From the NCBI GenBank assembly GCA_021824175.1, contig JAKALP010000015.1:1-64000 (forward strand): a stretch of DNA of 64,000 bases. The letters are read 5' to 3'. Both the position numbers and the translations under genes were made by a program. Below are positions 17,588-27,309 of this stretch, one piece after another (the first letter of the stretch is position 1; the number at the start of each line of letters is the position of its first letter). The notes beneath the pieces were generated by a model. It was not told where the DNA came from. It did no database searches and saw only the letters and a program-made list of their open reading frames with translations. Source of the stretch: Deltaproteobacteria bacterium (lineage in GTDB: Bacteria; Desulfobacterota; Desulfobacteria; Desulfobacterales; Desulfosarcinaceae).

Positions 17588-17815
17588 CCCGTTGGCCCGT
17601 GAGCCCGTTGGCTTGTTTGATGTTGCCTATATTTTAGGCTACGGCGGGCAACCGGCGTGGTAAGGGCCTAAAAACCTGGATTCCCGCCGGCGCGGGAATG
17701 ACGGGCTATTGAACGAAATACTCCCCTGCTCTTGAAATATTTCAATTAAAATTCAGCCAAACGGGCTTGCTGGCCAACGGCCTCACGGGCAAACGGGCCA
17801 CGGGCAAACGGCCAC
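17587..17815. repeat. GGCCCGTTG-word inverted repeat around a dRS3-like core
   Basis: The left arm (17587-17619) iterates GCCCGTTGG and starts within the stop codon of the kinase gene. The right arm (17757-17815) iterates the complement CCAACGGGC / CACGGGCAAACGG. Between them, 17680-17699 is a palindrome, ATTCCC-N8-GGGAAT, the same formula as the dRS3 repeat of Neisseria. A related word tract lies at 45230-45262. Confidence 0.8.
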
Positions 17816-17819
17816 CAGA

Positions 17820-18878
17820 CTACGACTTATCCGCCGGATAACTCCCCAACCGCTTAACGGCGATGCCCATGGCGTCGAGTTGCTCAAAGACGCGAGCCAC
17901 ATGGGGATCTTGCATGTCGCCTTCAAAATCAAGGAAGAAGCTGTAGTTGCCGGGATCGGAGCGCAACGGCATGCTGGCGATGCGGGTCAGGTTGATGTCG
18001 GCTTCGGCAAAGAGACGCAGGACATTGAACAACCGCCCGGCCTGGTGGGCCGTTGAGAAGATGATGGAAGTCTTATCGCCGCGGCCGGGGTAGGCGTCGC
18101 GGGAGAGAAGCAGAAAGCGGGTGGAGTTGGAAGCGCCGTCGGCGATGCCCTGGGCCACGATCTCCATATCGTAGAGCTCGGCGCACAGAGCACTGGCAAT
18201 GGCGGCCGCGCCCCTGGGATTTTCACGAGCCAGCATTTTGGCGGCGCCGGCCGTATCATAGTAAGGTCGGGGCTCCAATTTATTCTTTAACAAAAAGCGC
18301 TGGCACTGGGCCAGGGCCTGGGGGTGGGAGTAAACCATGCGCACTTCACTCAGGGGCACGGCCTCGGTGGCCAGCAGGCAGTGGTTGACCGCCACCCTGG
18401 CTTCTCCGATCACTTTTAATTCGGTGGTGGTGAGCAGATCGTTGACCTGGGTGACCGCGCCTTCCAGGGAATTTTCCACCGGCACTACGCCCAGGTCCAG
18501 ATAACCTTCCTGTACTCCCTGAAACACATCCACGAATTCCATGCAGGGAATAAACGCCCCGCCGGGCACCAGTTTGCGGCAGGCCACTTCGCTGTAAGCC
18601 CCGGACTCGCCCTGGAAGGCCACCAGCTTGCGGTCTTCCATCTGCAGACGCTTGCTTTCGGCGATGATCGTGCCCAGCAACTGGCGCGCAAAGGAGCGTT
18701 GCACCAGGGCCAGGTTCATGCGTTCGGCCCTGGCCAGCACCATCTCTTCGCGTTTGGAGTCGGTCACCTGGGTTTTGAACTTCTTGGACCGGATGGCCAG
18801 GCTCATGCGCTCCTGGAGAAGCACCAGCAATTCACGATCGATCTTGTCGATTTTTTGTCGGATTTCATCCAAATTCAT
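17820..18878 (-). CDS. pheA: Bifunctional chorismate mutase / prephenate dehydratase
   Basis: The protein has 352 residues. An AroQ-type chorismate mutase lies at about 1-80 (IRQKIDKIDRELLVLLQERM). The prephenate dehydratase domain (about 85-265) carries FQGESGAYSE, VVPVENSLEGAV and the catalytic STRFLLL. A C-terminal ACT domain starts with GDKTSIIFS. It converts chorismate to phenylpyruvate for phenylalanine synthesis in the cytoplasm. In the ACT domain the two phenylalanine-binding motifs deviate: GAL is GRL and ESRP is ASMP, which predicts weak feedback inhibition. The length is typical. Confidence 0.95.
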   Translation of the reverse strand: MNLDEIRQKIDKIDRELLVLLQERMSLAIRSKKFKTQVTDSKREEMVLARAERMNLALVQRSFARQLLGTIIAESKRLQMEDRKLVAFQGESGAYSEVACRKLVPGGAFIPCMEFVDVFQGVQEGYLDLGVVPVENSLEGAVTQVNDLLTTTELKVIGEARVAVNHCLLATEAVPLSEVRMVYSHPQALAQCQRFLLKNKLEPRPYYDTAGAAKMLARENPRGAAAIASALCAELYDMEIVAQGIADGASNSTRFLLLSRDAYPGRGDKTSIIFSTAHQAGRLFNVLRLFAEADINLTRIASMPLRSDPGNYSFFLDFEGDMQDPHVARVFEQLDAMGIAVKRLGSYPADKS

Positions 18879-19279
18879 GGTTGGGTTCCTTGGTGGTGAT
18901 TTTGGCCGATTGCGTCAATCAAGGTTGTGTAAAGTCCTATACAAGAACCGACCCATGGAATCAATGGACGATGCAATGGATAGGCAAGTCACAGGCCATT
19001 GCATCGCCACACAGTTCTAAAAAAGCGTTGCGCCGTTGCATCGTTGCGTGAGACCTTTTTTAAAAGTGTGCAACTGTTCCAGTACCCAGCAGGGCAAGGG
19101 CAATTATGAAAAAGCAGATGCGGAAATATTGGCCTCGCGCAACGACGCAACGGCGCAACGCAAAAAATTGATGCATTTAACCGTGATACTCACTATCATA
19201 GGCTTTACCCATAGGTTGCCAATGTCACTGGATTTGCAGTAAAAAGACAAAGAATGCACCTGCCTTGAGCTGAGACCCG
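18879..19279. repeat. GTTGC-word long inverted repeat in gap
   Basis: The gap between the divergent pheA and ydbH genes holds arms at 19025-19052 and 19134-19161 that are inverted complements with 26 of 28 bases matching. Each arm is built from iterated GTTGCATCG/GTTGCGCC words. A smaller inverted pair built on ATGCAATGG lies at 18970-19010. No gene is seen. Confidence 0.75.
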
Positions 19280-21730
19280 ATGAGCCTTTCCCGACGTCAA
19301 AAGTGGATGTTAATCGCAGCCGCGCTCTGTTTTACCGCCCTGGTGGCTGCGGCGGTGCTGGTCCACTATGTTCCGGTGTATGTGGAAACCCGGCTCTTGC
19401 CCCGCTTGGCGGCCCAGGCCGGTTTTGATCTCCAGACCTTAAATATTAGGCGTGTCGGCTGGCGCGCCCTGGATGGCGGGCCGATCCGTCTGACCCTGGG
19501 CGGCCGGCCGTTTTTGGTTATCGACGCGGTTCAAATCGACTATTCACCTTTGTCCCTGGCCCGCAAGCAGATTCGAAGCGTGGTCCTCAGCGGCCTGCGT
19601 CTGGAAATTTCCCTCAATGACCAAGGCACGGCCATTGAGGGCTTCACCGGCGGCGTTCCCGCTTCTGCCGCGTCCAAGGCGCCAGTGACCCTGGCGGATT
19701 TGGAAACGGTCATGGCCATCGGGTTGGAGCATCTGGCCCTGCGCCATGCGGCCGTCATCCTCCATTGGCGCAGCCGGACCTTTTATTTTCCCATGAACTT
19801 GGAGTTCACGACCCAGCGGCCCGCGTCCGGGCAAATGGATCTTAAGGCCCAATGGGTCCTGCGGCGCAACCCCATCGATTTTAGCTGCCATCTGGACACT
19901 CGCGCCAACACCTGGGCGCTGTATGCCACGGGCCCAGGGTTGCGCCTCGAAACATGGGCGGATCTGCTGGCCCTGGCCGGCCCGGTCAGCGCTGCCGGCC
20001 AGGTGGATCTGGAGGCCGAACTGCAAGGGGCGATGCTTCCCGTGGCCATAGGATCTCTTTCCAGCCAAATCCGCTTGAGCCGGACCCAAATCGGCGTGCC
20101 CCAGGCTATGGTGAAAAATGGACTTCACGCCGATCAAAATGATCAAGCGCTCATTGTTACCATCACCAAAACCCAGGATAAGCCATGGCTTTGGTCGGCC
20201 GGACCGCTGTGGATCGATGGGCCGCTGCCGGTGCAGATCCCCCAGTTGGAGGGGCAGGTGGCCCAAGCCCCCCAGGGATGGACGGCCGACGCTACGGTGC
20301 AGACCCAATTCCCCCAAGGGCTGATCCAATGCCCGCGGGTGACGCTCCACGCGGAGTGGAGTTCGGCTGAGGGCGGACAGGTCCAGGCCCGGGTGGAATT
20401 TCCAGAGGCCAAGATTACTCACGACCAGGTACTGGTGGTATTGCCCCAAAACCGGATCGACGCACGCTTGCATCGTAATGGCGATGCGGCCTGGGCTTTG
20501 AGCGCGGCTCTGATTTCGCAAAATGGCCATCTTACCAGCAAGGCTCATGGGATCGAGGCGCGCGGCCTCTATCTGCACCTGCCGCTGGAATGGCCGCAAG
20601 TGCCGGCGCCACCCGCAGGTGAGGTCCGCGCGGCCAATATCTTATGGGACAATAATGATATCGGCGGATTGCAGGGGCGCATAGGGCTGGCCGGTCAAAC
20701 GGTGTGGGCCAAGGCGCGCCATCACAGTAAACTTTTCCAAGGCTTGACCGTCCAACTGGATGCGCAGGCCGGAGCGGACGGCATCCAGGCGCGCGCCCAG
20801 ATTCCGCCCCACAAGATCAGCGGGGCCATGGACCTGGGGCGGATTGTGCCGGCCGCCGCGGGGTATGTGGTGAGCGGCGGGCTGCAGGCTCAGGCCGAAG
20901 TTGAATATAAGGGCTGCGGCATTACTTCCGGGGCTCGGGTTCAGATCCAACAAGGCACGCTGCGCCAGGACCGTAGCCGCTTGGCCGTCGAAGGCATTGT
21001 CTGCGATCTGCGCCTCGTCGATTTGATGAGCCTGCGCAGCGCGCCCCAACAGAAGCTGAAGGTGGACGCCATGACTATGGGCAACCTGGCGGTCAATGAT
21101 CTGGATGTGGATTTTCAGATCGAAACCGGTCCGACTCTGTTTATCGAACGGGCGGGCTTGCGCTGGTGCCACGGCGCGGTTCAGACCCATGCCCTGCGCT
21201 TCAACCCGGAGCATAAGGAGATTGAGGCCACGCTCTACTGCGACCGTCTCAACCTGGCCATGCTACTGGGGCAATTGGGCGTGGCCCAGGGCAGCGGCGA
21301 GGGCCAGGTCAACGGCCGCATTCCGCTACGCTGGCATGAGGGGCAACTCAGTTTTGAAAACGGCTTTCTCTACTCCACACCCGGCCAGGGCGGCACCATC
21401 AAGCTGAGCGCCACTCAGGATCTTATGAAAAATCTGCCGCCGGACAGCCCCCAGTTTTCCCAATTGGATATTGCCTCCGAGGCCTTGCAAGATTATAGCT
21501 ACAATTGGGCCAGGTTGAAGTTGAACTCCGAGGATGAAATACTGCGACTTCAACTGCAGTTCGACGGCAAGCCCAATCGGCCCCTGCCTTTTGGCTATAA
21601 TCCGGTCACCGGCAATCTTCAGCGCATTCAAACCACGGGCGAAGCCACTTTTCTCGGCATCGCCATTGATTTGAATTTCAACATCCCGTTAAAGAAGATA
21701 TTGCAATACAAAAACCTGTGGCCCCAATGA
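19280..21730 (+). CDS. ydbH: YdbH-like intermembrane lipid-transport protein
   Basis: The protein has 816 residues. One N-terminal membrane segment (about 10-32) anchors a long periplasmic beta-rich AsmA-like domain. The C terminus (PLPFGYNPVTGNLQ, then FLGIAIDLNFNIPLKKILQYK) is the conserved YdbH end. In Escherichia coli, YdbH forms a bridge with the lipoprotein YnbE for phospholipid movement to the outer membrane. Here the next two genes are the matching YnbE-like and YdbL-like proteins, so the whole three-gene operon is preserved. ATG 19280 has only a weak Shine-Dalgarno. Confidence 0.88.
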   Translation: MSLSRRQKWMLIAAALCFTALVAAAVLVHYVPVYVETRLLPRLAAQAGFDLQTLNIRRVGWRALDGGPIRLTLGGRPFLVIDAVQIDYSPLSLARKQIRSVVLSGLRLEISLNDQGTAIEGFTGGVPASAASKAPVTLADLETVMAIGLEHLALRHAAVILHWRSRTFYFPMNLEFTTQRPASGQMDLKAQWVLRRNPIDFSCHLDTRANTWALYATGPGLRLETWADLLALAGPVSAAGQVDLEAELQGAMLPVAIGSLSSQIRLSRTQIGVPQAMVKNGLHADQNDQALIVTITKTQDKPWLWSAGPLWIDGPLPVQIPQLEGQVAQAPQGWTADATVQTQFPQGLIQCPRVTLHAEWSSAEGGQVQARVEFPEAKITHDQVLVVLPQNRIDARLHRNGDAAWALSAALISQNGHLTSKAHGIEARGLYLHLPLEWPQVPAPPAGEVRAANILWDNNDIGGLQGRIGLAGQTVWAKARHHSKLFQGLTVQLDAQAGADGIQARAQIPPHKISGAMDLGRIVPAAAGYVVSGGLQAQAEVEYKGCGITSGARVQIQQGTLRQDRSRLAVEGIVCDLRLVDLMSLRSAPQQKLKVDAMTMGNLAVNDLDVDFQIETGPTLFIERAGLRWCHGAVQTHALRFNPEHKEIEATLYCDRLNLAMLLGQLGVAQGSGEGQVNGRIPLRWHEGQLSFENGFLYSTPGQGGTIKLSATQDLMKNLPPDSPQFSQLDIASEALQDYSYNWARLKLNSEDEILRLQLQFDGKPNRPLPFGYNPVTGNLQRIQTTGEATFLGIAIDLNFNIPLKKILQYKNLWPQ

Positions 21731-21743
21731 AAGGAGTTTTTTC

Positions 21744-21959
21744 ATGAAACAAACAATGTGTTGGCTCGCAGCGTTGGTTTTGGTCGCCATATGGAGCACG
21801 GGCTGCCAAACTCAGCACAAGGTGGAGACCGTGCATAAGATCGAGGTGGCCCCCATGCACATCACCATCGATGTCAATGTCAAGGTGGACAAGGCACTGG
21901 ATGACTTCTTCGGCGATCTGGACAAGAAGGAAGAGAAGATCCAGCCGGCGGGGAAGTAG
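21744..21959 (+). CDS. ynbE: YnbE-like outer-membrane lipoprotein
   Basis: The protein has 71 residues. It has a signal peptide with lipobox STGC, then the conserved HKIEVAPMHITIDVNVKVDK segment of the YnbE family. AAAGGAG precedes ATG 21744, 13 bases after ydbH ends. YnbE is thought to line up by beta-strand addition with the YdbH C terminus and anchor it at the outer membrane. Confidence 0.88.
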   Translation: MKQTMCWLAALVLVAIWSTGCQTQHKVETVHKIEVAPMHITIDVNVKVDKALDDFFGDLDKKEEKIQPAGK

Positions 21960-21964
21960 TTGGT

Positions 21965-22012
21965 GAGGTAGAAGGTGGAGAGTGAAAGGTTGAAGGTAGA
22001 AGGTGGAAGAGA
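21965..22012. repeat. GAAGGTAGAAGG-word repeat
   Basis: Iterated GGTAGAAGGTGGA / GGTTGAAGGTAGA units fill the gap between ynbE and ydbL, starting six bases after the ynbE stop. The same word family recurs at 50968-51029. Confidence 0.8.
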
Positions 22013-22046
22013 AAGTATTCGCTTAGATAAACAAGGAGCAAAAATT

Positions 22047-22415
22047 ATGCATAGCAGAACAAAACTGTGGGTGATATTGGCGATGGTCGGCGTGTTCCTC
22101 TTTGTGGGCACCACCTGGGCTCAGGATCTCAAGGCCCGCATGGAGGCCAGACTGCCCGTGATCAAGGATCTCAAAGTCCGGGGCGTGGTGGGCGAAAACA
22201 ACCAGGGGTTTCTGGAGTTGCGTCCAGGCCAGACCGAAAAGCAAGATGTGGTGAATGCCGAAAACCAGGATCGGCAGGCGGTCTATGGCCAAATCGCCAA
22301 GCAGGCCGGCACGGACCCCAAGCTGGTGGGCCAGCGCCGGGCGGCCCAGATCGCTGAAAAGGCCGCTCCTGGTGAATGGATTCAGGATGCCGGGGGCCAG
22401 TGGCACCAGAAGTAA
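22047..22415 (+). CDS. ydbL: YdbL-like DUF1318 periplasmic protein
   Basis: The protein has 122 residues from ATG 22047, with AAGGAG ten bases upstream. A signal peptide ends near TTWAQ. The mature part has the DUF1318 pattern: RLPVIKDLKVRGVVGENNQGFLE (split here by Lys/Arg), then ENQDRQAVY and a C-terminal PGEWIQ-GGQW. YdbL is the third member of the E. coli ydbH-ynbE-ydbL operon and is proposed to modulate bridge assembly. Confidence 0.87.
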   Translation: MHSRTKLWVILAMVGVFLFVGTTWAQDLKARMEARLPVIKDLKVRGVVGENNQGFLELRPGQTEKQDVVNAENQDRQAVYGQIAKQAGTDPKLVGQRRAAQIAEKAAPGEWIQDAGGQWHQK

Positions 22416-22422
22416 TCAGTGC

Positions 22423-22480
22423 CATCCGTGTAATCCGTGGTCCATATTTTACCACGGATTACGCGAATTTCACGGATGGT
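22423..22480. repeat. ATCCGTG-word hairpin repeat
   Basis: CCATCCGTGTAATCCGTGG and its imperfect complement (ACCACGGATTACGCGAATTT then CACGGATGG) form a hairpin eight bases after the ydbL stop. It may act as the operon terminator. It is the same family as 11468-11530 and 43611-43676. Confidence 0.83.
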
Positions 22481-22500
22481 TGGCTTAAAGTGACAGCTTG

Positions 22501-23955
22501 ATGTCGTTAGGAAGCCCAAAAAATCAGATTACCGACCCCCTGGTGGCCCAGACTATGGAAACCATCGAACGCCACGCCATGCTGGCGCGGGGTGACTGTG
22601 TGCTGGTGGGGGTGTCGGGCGGGCCGGATTCGGTGGCCTTGTTGCATCTGCTGCATACCCTGGCGCCGCGCTACGCCTTACGGCTGGGCGTGGCCCATCT
22701 GGACCACGGCCTGCGGCCCGAAGCCGCGGCCCAGGAATTGGCGCTGGTGCGGGGTTTAGCCGAACAGCTTCAGGTGCCTTGTCATAATGGCAAGCTCCAG
22801 CGCTCGCCCCACAAAGGTTCTCTCGAAGAGCATTTGCGCGACCGGCGCTATGCTTTCTTTGAGCAATTGCGGGTCGAACATGGCTACACCAAAATCGCTT
22901 TGGGCCACCAGGCCGAGGACAACGCCGAGGGGGTGCTGCTGCACCTGTTGCGCGGCAGTGGCATCCGGGGGCTGGCTGGTATTCCGCCGGTGCGCGACGG
23001 CTATATTATTCGCCCGTTGATCGAGGCCCGGCGGGAGCAGATCCTGGCTTATCTTCAGCGCCACGATTTGCGCTACGCCCACGATCCTTCCAACGAAGAC
23101 CCGCGTTTTGAGCGCAACCAGATCCGGCATCTATTACTTCCTTTGCTGGTCGAGCAGTACAATCCCAATGTCGTGGCCGTGCTCAACCGTCTGGCCACCC
23201 TGTGCCGCGAGGAAGAGCAGTGGTTTGCGGATTATTTGGCGCCGATGCTGGAAGGAATCAATTCTTCCACTGACGCCAACTTACTGGAGTTGCATCTGCA
23301 AGAGCTCATTCATCTTCCCGGCCCGCTGCAGCGCCGCCTGTTACGGGCAGCCCTGGCCCAGTGGCAAGGCCATTTGCGCCGCCTGGGCGCGGCCCAGGTT
23401 GAAGCGCTGCGGGATTTGGCCCTGGGTCGCGCCGGACGCCGTCTAAACCTGCCGGGGGGCGTGCGGGGAGAGCGCACCGCAAACCTGCTGCGGTTCACGC
23501 GCCAAACTTCGCCCCGGTCCAAAGCCGACCATGGTTTTGGCCAACCCTATGAGTACACCATCGAGTCAGCCCAACAACTGCCGATCGTCTTGGCTATTCC
23601 CGAAGCAGGGTGCCGCTTGGAGTTTGACACTCTCGGGACCATCGATCCCCGGCAGTGGCATGGGGATGATCGGAGCGCCATCCTGATAGACTTGGATCAG
23701 GTACACTTCCCTCTGAAGATCCGCAACCGGCGACCCGGCGACCGCTTTCAGCCATTTGGGCCCCAGGGAAGCAAGAAAATTAAAACATTCATGATCGATG
23801 AAAAAATTCCCGTGCCTGAAAGGGATCAGATCCCTCTGCTGCTGAGCGGGGACACCATTATGTGGATAGTGGGCATCCGTCGGGGTCAGATGGCCCCCCT
23901 CTCCAGCCAGACGCGGCAGGTGCTGCGGGTGTGCGTTGATTCGTTGATGGGTTGA
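22501..23955 (+). CDS. tilS: tRNA(Ile)-lysidine synthetase
   Basis: The protein has 484 residues from ATG 22501; no strong ribosome-binding site is visible and a TTG directly before it is also possible. The N-terminal ATP-pyrophosphatase P-loop is VSGGPDSVALL, followed by HLDHGLR, LGHQAEDNAEG and RPLIEARREQI. The C-terminal TilS domain carries RNRRPGDRFQPFGPQGSKKIK. It places lysidine at C34 of tRNA(Ile2), so it is essential for AUA decoding. Its last codons and stop lie within a GTTGATTCG-word repeat (23934-23968). Confidence 0.95.
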   Translation: MSLGSPKNQITDPLVAQTMETIERHAMLARGDCVLVGVSGGPDSVALLHLLHTLAPRYALRLGVAHLDHGLRPEAAAQELALVRGLAEQLQVPCHNGKLQRSPHKGSLEEHLRDRRYAFFEQLRVEHGYTKIALGHQAEDNAEGVLLHLLRGSGIRGLAGIPPVRDGYIIRPLIEARREQILAYLQRHDLRYAHDPSNEDPRFERNQIRHLLLPLLVEQYNPNVVAVLNRLATLCREEEQWFADYLAPMLEGINSSTDANLLELHLQELIHLPGPLQRRLLRAALAQWQGHLRRLGAAQVEALRDLALGRAGRRLNLPGGVRGERTANLLRFTRQTSPRSKADHGFGQPYEYTIESAQQLPIVLAIPEAGCRLEFDTLGTIDPRQWHGDDRSAILIDLDQVHFPLKIRNRRPGDRFQPFGPQGSKKIKTFMIDEKIPVPERDQIPLLLSGDTIMWIVGIRRGQMAPLSSQTRQVLRVCVDSLMG

Positions 23956-24205
23956 TTCGTTGATTGGGTATATCCTTCTACAATTATAGCAAGCATATTC
24001 GCGTGCATTTTCCTGGCTTTCCGGCGTGGGAACCAAAACCTCTGTCAATGCCTCTCGAACAGACGCGGCCACGCAGAGCATGGGAGCGAGGACGATAGTG
24101 CACTTAGTCCCTTTCTTTGTGCCTTTGTGCCTTTGTCCCTCAGTCCCTTAGTCCCTTTGTCCCTTAGTCCCTGAGTCCCTTTGCCCCTCAGTCCCTCTCC
24201 CCCTA
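23934..24205. repeat. GTTGATTCG-word tract and composite repeat, copy 1
   Basis: GTTGATTCGTTGATGG words run from 23934 to 23968 across the tilS stop codon. From about 23989 to 24140 lies a segment containing GGCGTGGGAACCAAAACC, CCTCTCGAACAG and GGGAGCGAGGACGATAG. The same segment occurs inverted at 29735-29882. It continues into a tract of CCTTTGTGC and CCCTTAGTC words (24104-24205). The two copies bracket ftsH-folP-coaX-MFS. The rest of the gap to 24306 carries only the ftsH leader. Confidence 0.82.
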
Positions 24206-24306
24206 ACCAACCCCGGATAATAGTTGCGAAAACGGCCAAACGGCATTATGGTTATGCTCGCTCTGGCCGTCCACGGCAGTGCCACATTCCACAGGAGGTA
24301 CCGTTT

Positions 24307-26154
24307 TTGAATCCCTTTTACAAAAATCTGGCGCTCTGGTGCTTGATCACCCTGATGATGATCATGCTCTACAAGATGATCAGCGGTCAAAATCTGACTG
24401 AATCTCCCAAAGGTTACTCCGAATTCTTAGCCATGGTGGACCAAAATCAGATCCAAGAGGTCGTTATCCAAGGACAGGAGCTGTCCGCGGTCGACAACAG
24501 CGGCCACAAATACCGCGTCTATACGCCGGACGATCCCGACCTGATCAAAACCCTGCGGCAAAAAAATGTCGACATCAAGGCCAAACCTCCGGCTGACTCG
24601 CCCTGGTATCACATCCTGCTCAACTGGTTCCCCATGCTGGTGCTCATCGGCATTTGGGTCTTTTTCATGCGCCAGATGCAAGCGGGCGGCGGCAAGGCCC
24701 TCTCCTTTGGCAAGAGCCGCGCCCGGCTCATGTCCGACACCCAGGAAAAGGTCACTTTCGAGGATGTGGCCGGTATCGACGAAGCCAAGGAAGAGCTGAG
24801 CGAAGTGGTGGAGTTTTTGCGCGATCCTAAAAAATTCACCCGCCTGGGCGGCCGCATCCCCAAAGGCGTGCTGCTCATGGGCCCACCGGGCACCGGCAAA
24901 ACCTTGCTGGCCAGGGCTATCGCCGGTGAAGCGGGCGTGCCCTTTTTCACCATTTCCGGCTCCGACTTCGTGGAGATGTTCGTGGGCGTGGGCGCCTCGC
25001 GCGTGCGCGATCTTTTCTTGCAGGGCAAAAAACACGCGCCCTGCATCATCTTCATCGATGAGATCGACGCCGTGGGCCGTCATCGCGGCGCTGGCCTGGG
25101 CGGCGGCCATGATGAGCGCGAGCAGACCCTCAACCAGCTGCTGGTGGAGATGGATGGCTTTGAGTCCAACGAGGGCGTCATCCTGATCTCGGCCACCAAC
25201 CGGCCCGACGTGCTTGATCCGGCCCTGTTGCGGCCCGGTCGTTTCGACCGCCAGGTGGTGGTCAGCCTGCCCGATATCCGGGGCCGCGAGAAGATCCTGA
25301 ATGTGCACATGAAGAAAACCCCCACGGGCAAGGATGTCAACGTGCTGGCCCTGGCCAAGGGTACACCCGGCTTTTCAGGTGCTGACCTGGAAAACGTGGT
25401 CAATGAAGCGGCCCTGCTGGCGGCCAAGCGCGGCAAGGAAAAGCTGGAGATGGTGGACTTTGAGGATGCCAAGGACAAAGTCTACATGGGCTTGGAACGC
25501 AAATCCAAGGTGATCAAGGAAGAAGACAAGAAGATCACGGCTTACCACGAGGCCGGCCACGCCCTGGTGGCGCGTTTCCTGCCCGAGTCCGACACCGTCA
25601 ACAAAATTACGATCATCCCCCGCGGCCGCGCCCTGGGGGTCACCTGGTATCTGCCCGAAGAAAAAGACCACATGTTCAAGGATCAACTGGAGACCCGCCT
25701 GGCCGTGGCCTTTGGCGGGCGCGCGGCCGAAGAGATAGTCTTCAACCGCATTACTACCGGCGCCTCCAACGACATTAAGCAGGCCACCGAAATCGCCCAC
25801 AAGATGGTGCGCGCCTGGGGCATGAGCGATGCCTTGGGGCCGCTCAACTATGCCCAGGGCGAAGAGCATGTCTTCCTGGGCCGCGAAATCGCCCAGCCGC
25901 GCGATTACTCCGAGGCCACGGCCCAGAAGATCGACGCCGAAGTGTCTCAGCTGATCAGTCGCGCCTACGATCAATCCAAGGTGGTCCTCAAAGGGCACAT
26001 GCAGACCCTGCACGCCCTGTCCGATCTGCTGCTGGAAAAAGAGACCGTCATGGGCAAAGAACTCGATGAGCTGATTTTCAAGGTCGAGCCGGGCATTCAG
26101 TTGCCGCCGCGCCCGGAAGATACGGAGAAAGAGGAAACCGCGGCGGCGCGGTGA
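24307..26154 (+). CDS. ftsH: ATP-dependent zinc metalloprotease FtsH
   Basis: The protein has 615 residues from TTG 24307, chosen because AGGAGG at 24293-24298 sits eight bases upstream and the first residues ([10 protein letters not shown]) match the family start. It has two transmembrane segments (about 6-24 and 102-122), a periplasmic domain between them, AAA+ Walker A GPPGTGKT, Walker [12 protein letters not shown], the second-region-of-homology arginines RPGRFDR, and the zinc site HEAGH. It degrades membrane and regulatory proteins at the inner membrane. It lies between tilS and folP, a common order in this class. Confidence 0.97.
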   Translation: MNPFYKNLALWCLITLMMIMLYKMISGQNLTESPKGYSEFLAMVDQNQIQEVVIQGQELSAVDNSGHKYRVYTPDDPDLIKTLRQKNVDIKAKPPADSPWYHILLNWFPMLVLIGIWVFFMRQMQAGGGKALSFGKSRARLMSDTQEKVTFEDVAGIDEAKEELSEVVEFLRDPKKFTRLGGRIPKGVLLMGPPGTGKTLLARAIAGEAGVPFFTISGSDFVEMFVGVGASRVRDLFLQGKKHAPCIIFIDEIDAVGRHRGAGLGGGHDEREQTLNQLLVEMDGFESNEGVILISATNRPDVLDPALLRPGRFDRQVVVSLPDIRGREKILNVHMKKTPTGKDVNVLALAKGTPGFSGADLENVVNEAALLAAKRGKEKLEMVDFEDAKDKVYMGLERKSKVIKEEDKKITAYHEAGHALVARFLPESDTVNKITIIPRGRALGVTWYLPEEKDHMFKDQLETRLAVAFGGRAAEEIVFNRITTGASNDIKQATEIAHKMVRAWGMSDALGPLNYAQGEEHVFLGREIAQPRDYSEATAQKIDAEVSQLISRAYDQSKVVLKGHMQTLHALSDLLLEKETVMGKELDELIFKVEPGIQLPPRPEDTEKEETAAAR

Positions 26155-26212
26155 GGGGGACCGCAAGCCATTTCAATTTTTAGATGACTTGCAGGTTGTT
26201 AGTGTACTTTTC

Positions 26213-26275
26213 GCACAAAGCCACAAAGCACACAAAGAATTATCAGGCTTCTTTGTGTGCTTTGTGGCTTTGTGC
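26213..26275. terminator. 27-bp hairpin (CACAAAG-word) after ftsH
   Basis: Perfect 27-bp inverted arms at 26213-26239 and 26249-26275 enclose a 9-nt loop. Each arm is made of iterated CACAAAG words. It can act as a terminator for ftsH and belongs to the same word family as 12851-12903. Confidence 0.85.
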
Positions 26276-26436
26276 AAGAATTTCTTTGCGCTTTTCCGGT
26301 TTTCTTGCTCCAGATGGGAATGAAATTCTCTTCTATTTGGTGATTCCCGCCAGCTTTTCTGCTCAATGAGGGAAGGCCAATTTGGGGGGCATTTGGCGGG
26401 ATTGCGTGTTAAACTTACGGATTAAACCACGTAAAA

Positions 26437-27309
26437 ATGTTTATGCAACACTTCTCTTTGCGTTGGAAGAATTTCGAACTTGACCTTGGCTTACGCACGG
26501 CCGTCATGGGGATCGTCAACATCACGCCCGATTCCTTTTCCGACGGCGGTTTGTTTTACTCCACCGCGGCGGCCGTGGCCCAGGCCCAACGCTTAGTAGC
26601 GGCCGGCGCGGACATCATCGATATCGGCGGTGAATCGAGCCGTCCTTTTGCGGCCGAAGTGACGGCCGAAGAAGAGTTGCGGCGGGTCGTGCCGGTCATT
26701 GAGCAATTGGCGCCGAACATTGGCGTACCCATCTCCATCGATACCACCAAGGCGCTCGTGGCCGAGGCCGCCATCCGCGCCGGGGCCGCCATGATCAACG
26801 ACATCAGCGCCCTGCACCTGGATGCCGCCATCGCGGACGTAGCGGCCCGCCACGGCGTGCCCCTGATTCTGATGCACATGAAGGGCACGCCGCGTACCAT
26901 GCAGGTCGATCCGGTCTATGATGATCTGCTGGGCGAAGTGCGGGCCTATCTGCAATCCGCCATGGCGCGCGCCGTGCAAGCCGGGGTGCCCCGGCATCTG
27001 TTAATCGTCGATCCCGGCATCGGCTTCGGCAAAACCCTGACCCATAATTTACTTCTGCTGAAGCACCTGCACCAGCTCGCGGATCTGGGCGCGCCCATCC
27101 TAATCGGGCCTTCGCGCAAAGCCTTCATCCGCAAACTGCTCTCCGATGCCCTGCAAGAAGAAGTCAAGGCCGATCGGCCGGAAGTGGAAACCGGCACCCA
27201 GGCCACCCTGGCCGCGGCTATTTTAAACGGCGCTCATATTGTGCGGGTGCATGATGTGGCGAACACGCGGGCCATGGTGACGGTGTTGGATGCGATCAGA
27301 AAAGTTTAA
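26437..27309 (+). CDS. folP: Dihydropteroate synthase
   Basis: The protein has 290 residues from ATG 26437; a second ATG at 26443 is equally possible and no good ribosome-binding site is seen. Signature 1 is VMGIVNITPDSFSDGG and signature 2 is DIGGESSRP. LMHMKGTPRTMQ and DPGIGFGKT are the substrate loops. It condenses pterin pyrophosphate with p-aminobenzoate in folate synthesis. Its stop codon lies inside an AAAGTTTGAAG-word repeat. Confidence 0.96.
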   Translation: MFMQHFSLRWKNFELDLGLRTAVMGIVNITPDSFSDGGLFYSTAAAVAQAQRLVAAGADIIDIGGESSRPFAAEVTAEEELRRVVPVIEQLAPNIGVPISIDTTKALVAEAAIRAGAAMINDISALHLDAAIADVAARHGVPLILMHMKGTPRTMQVDPVYDDLLGEVRAYLQSAMARAVQAGVPRHLLIVDPGIGFGKTLTHNLLLLKHLHQLADLGAPILIGPSRKAFIRKLLSDALQEEVKADRPEVETGTQATLAAAILNGAHIVRVHDVANTRAMVTVLDAIRKV

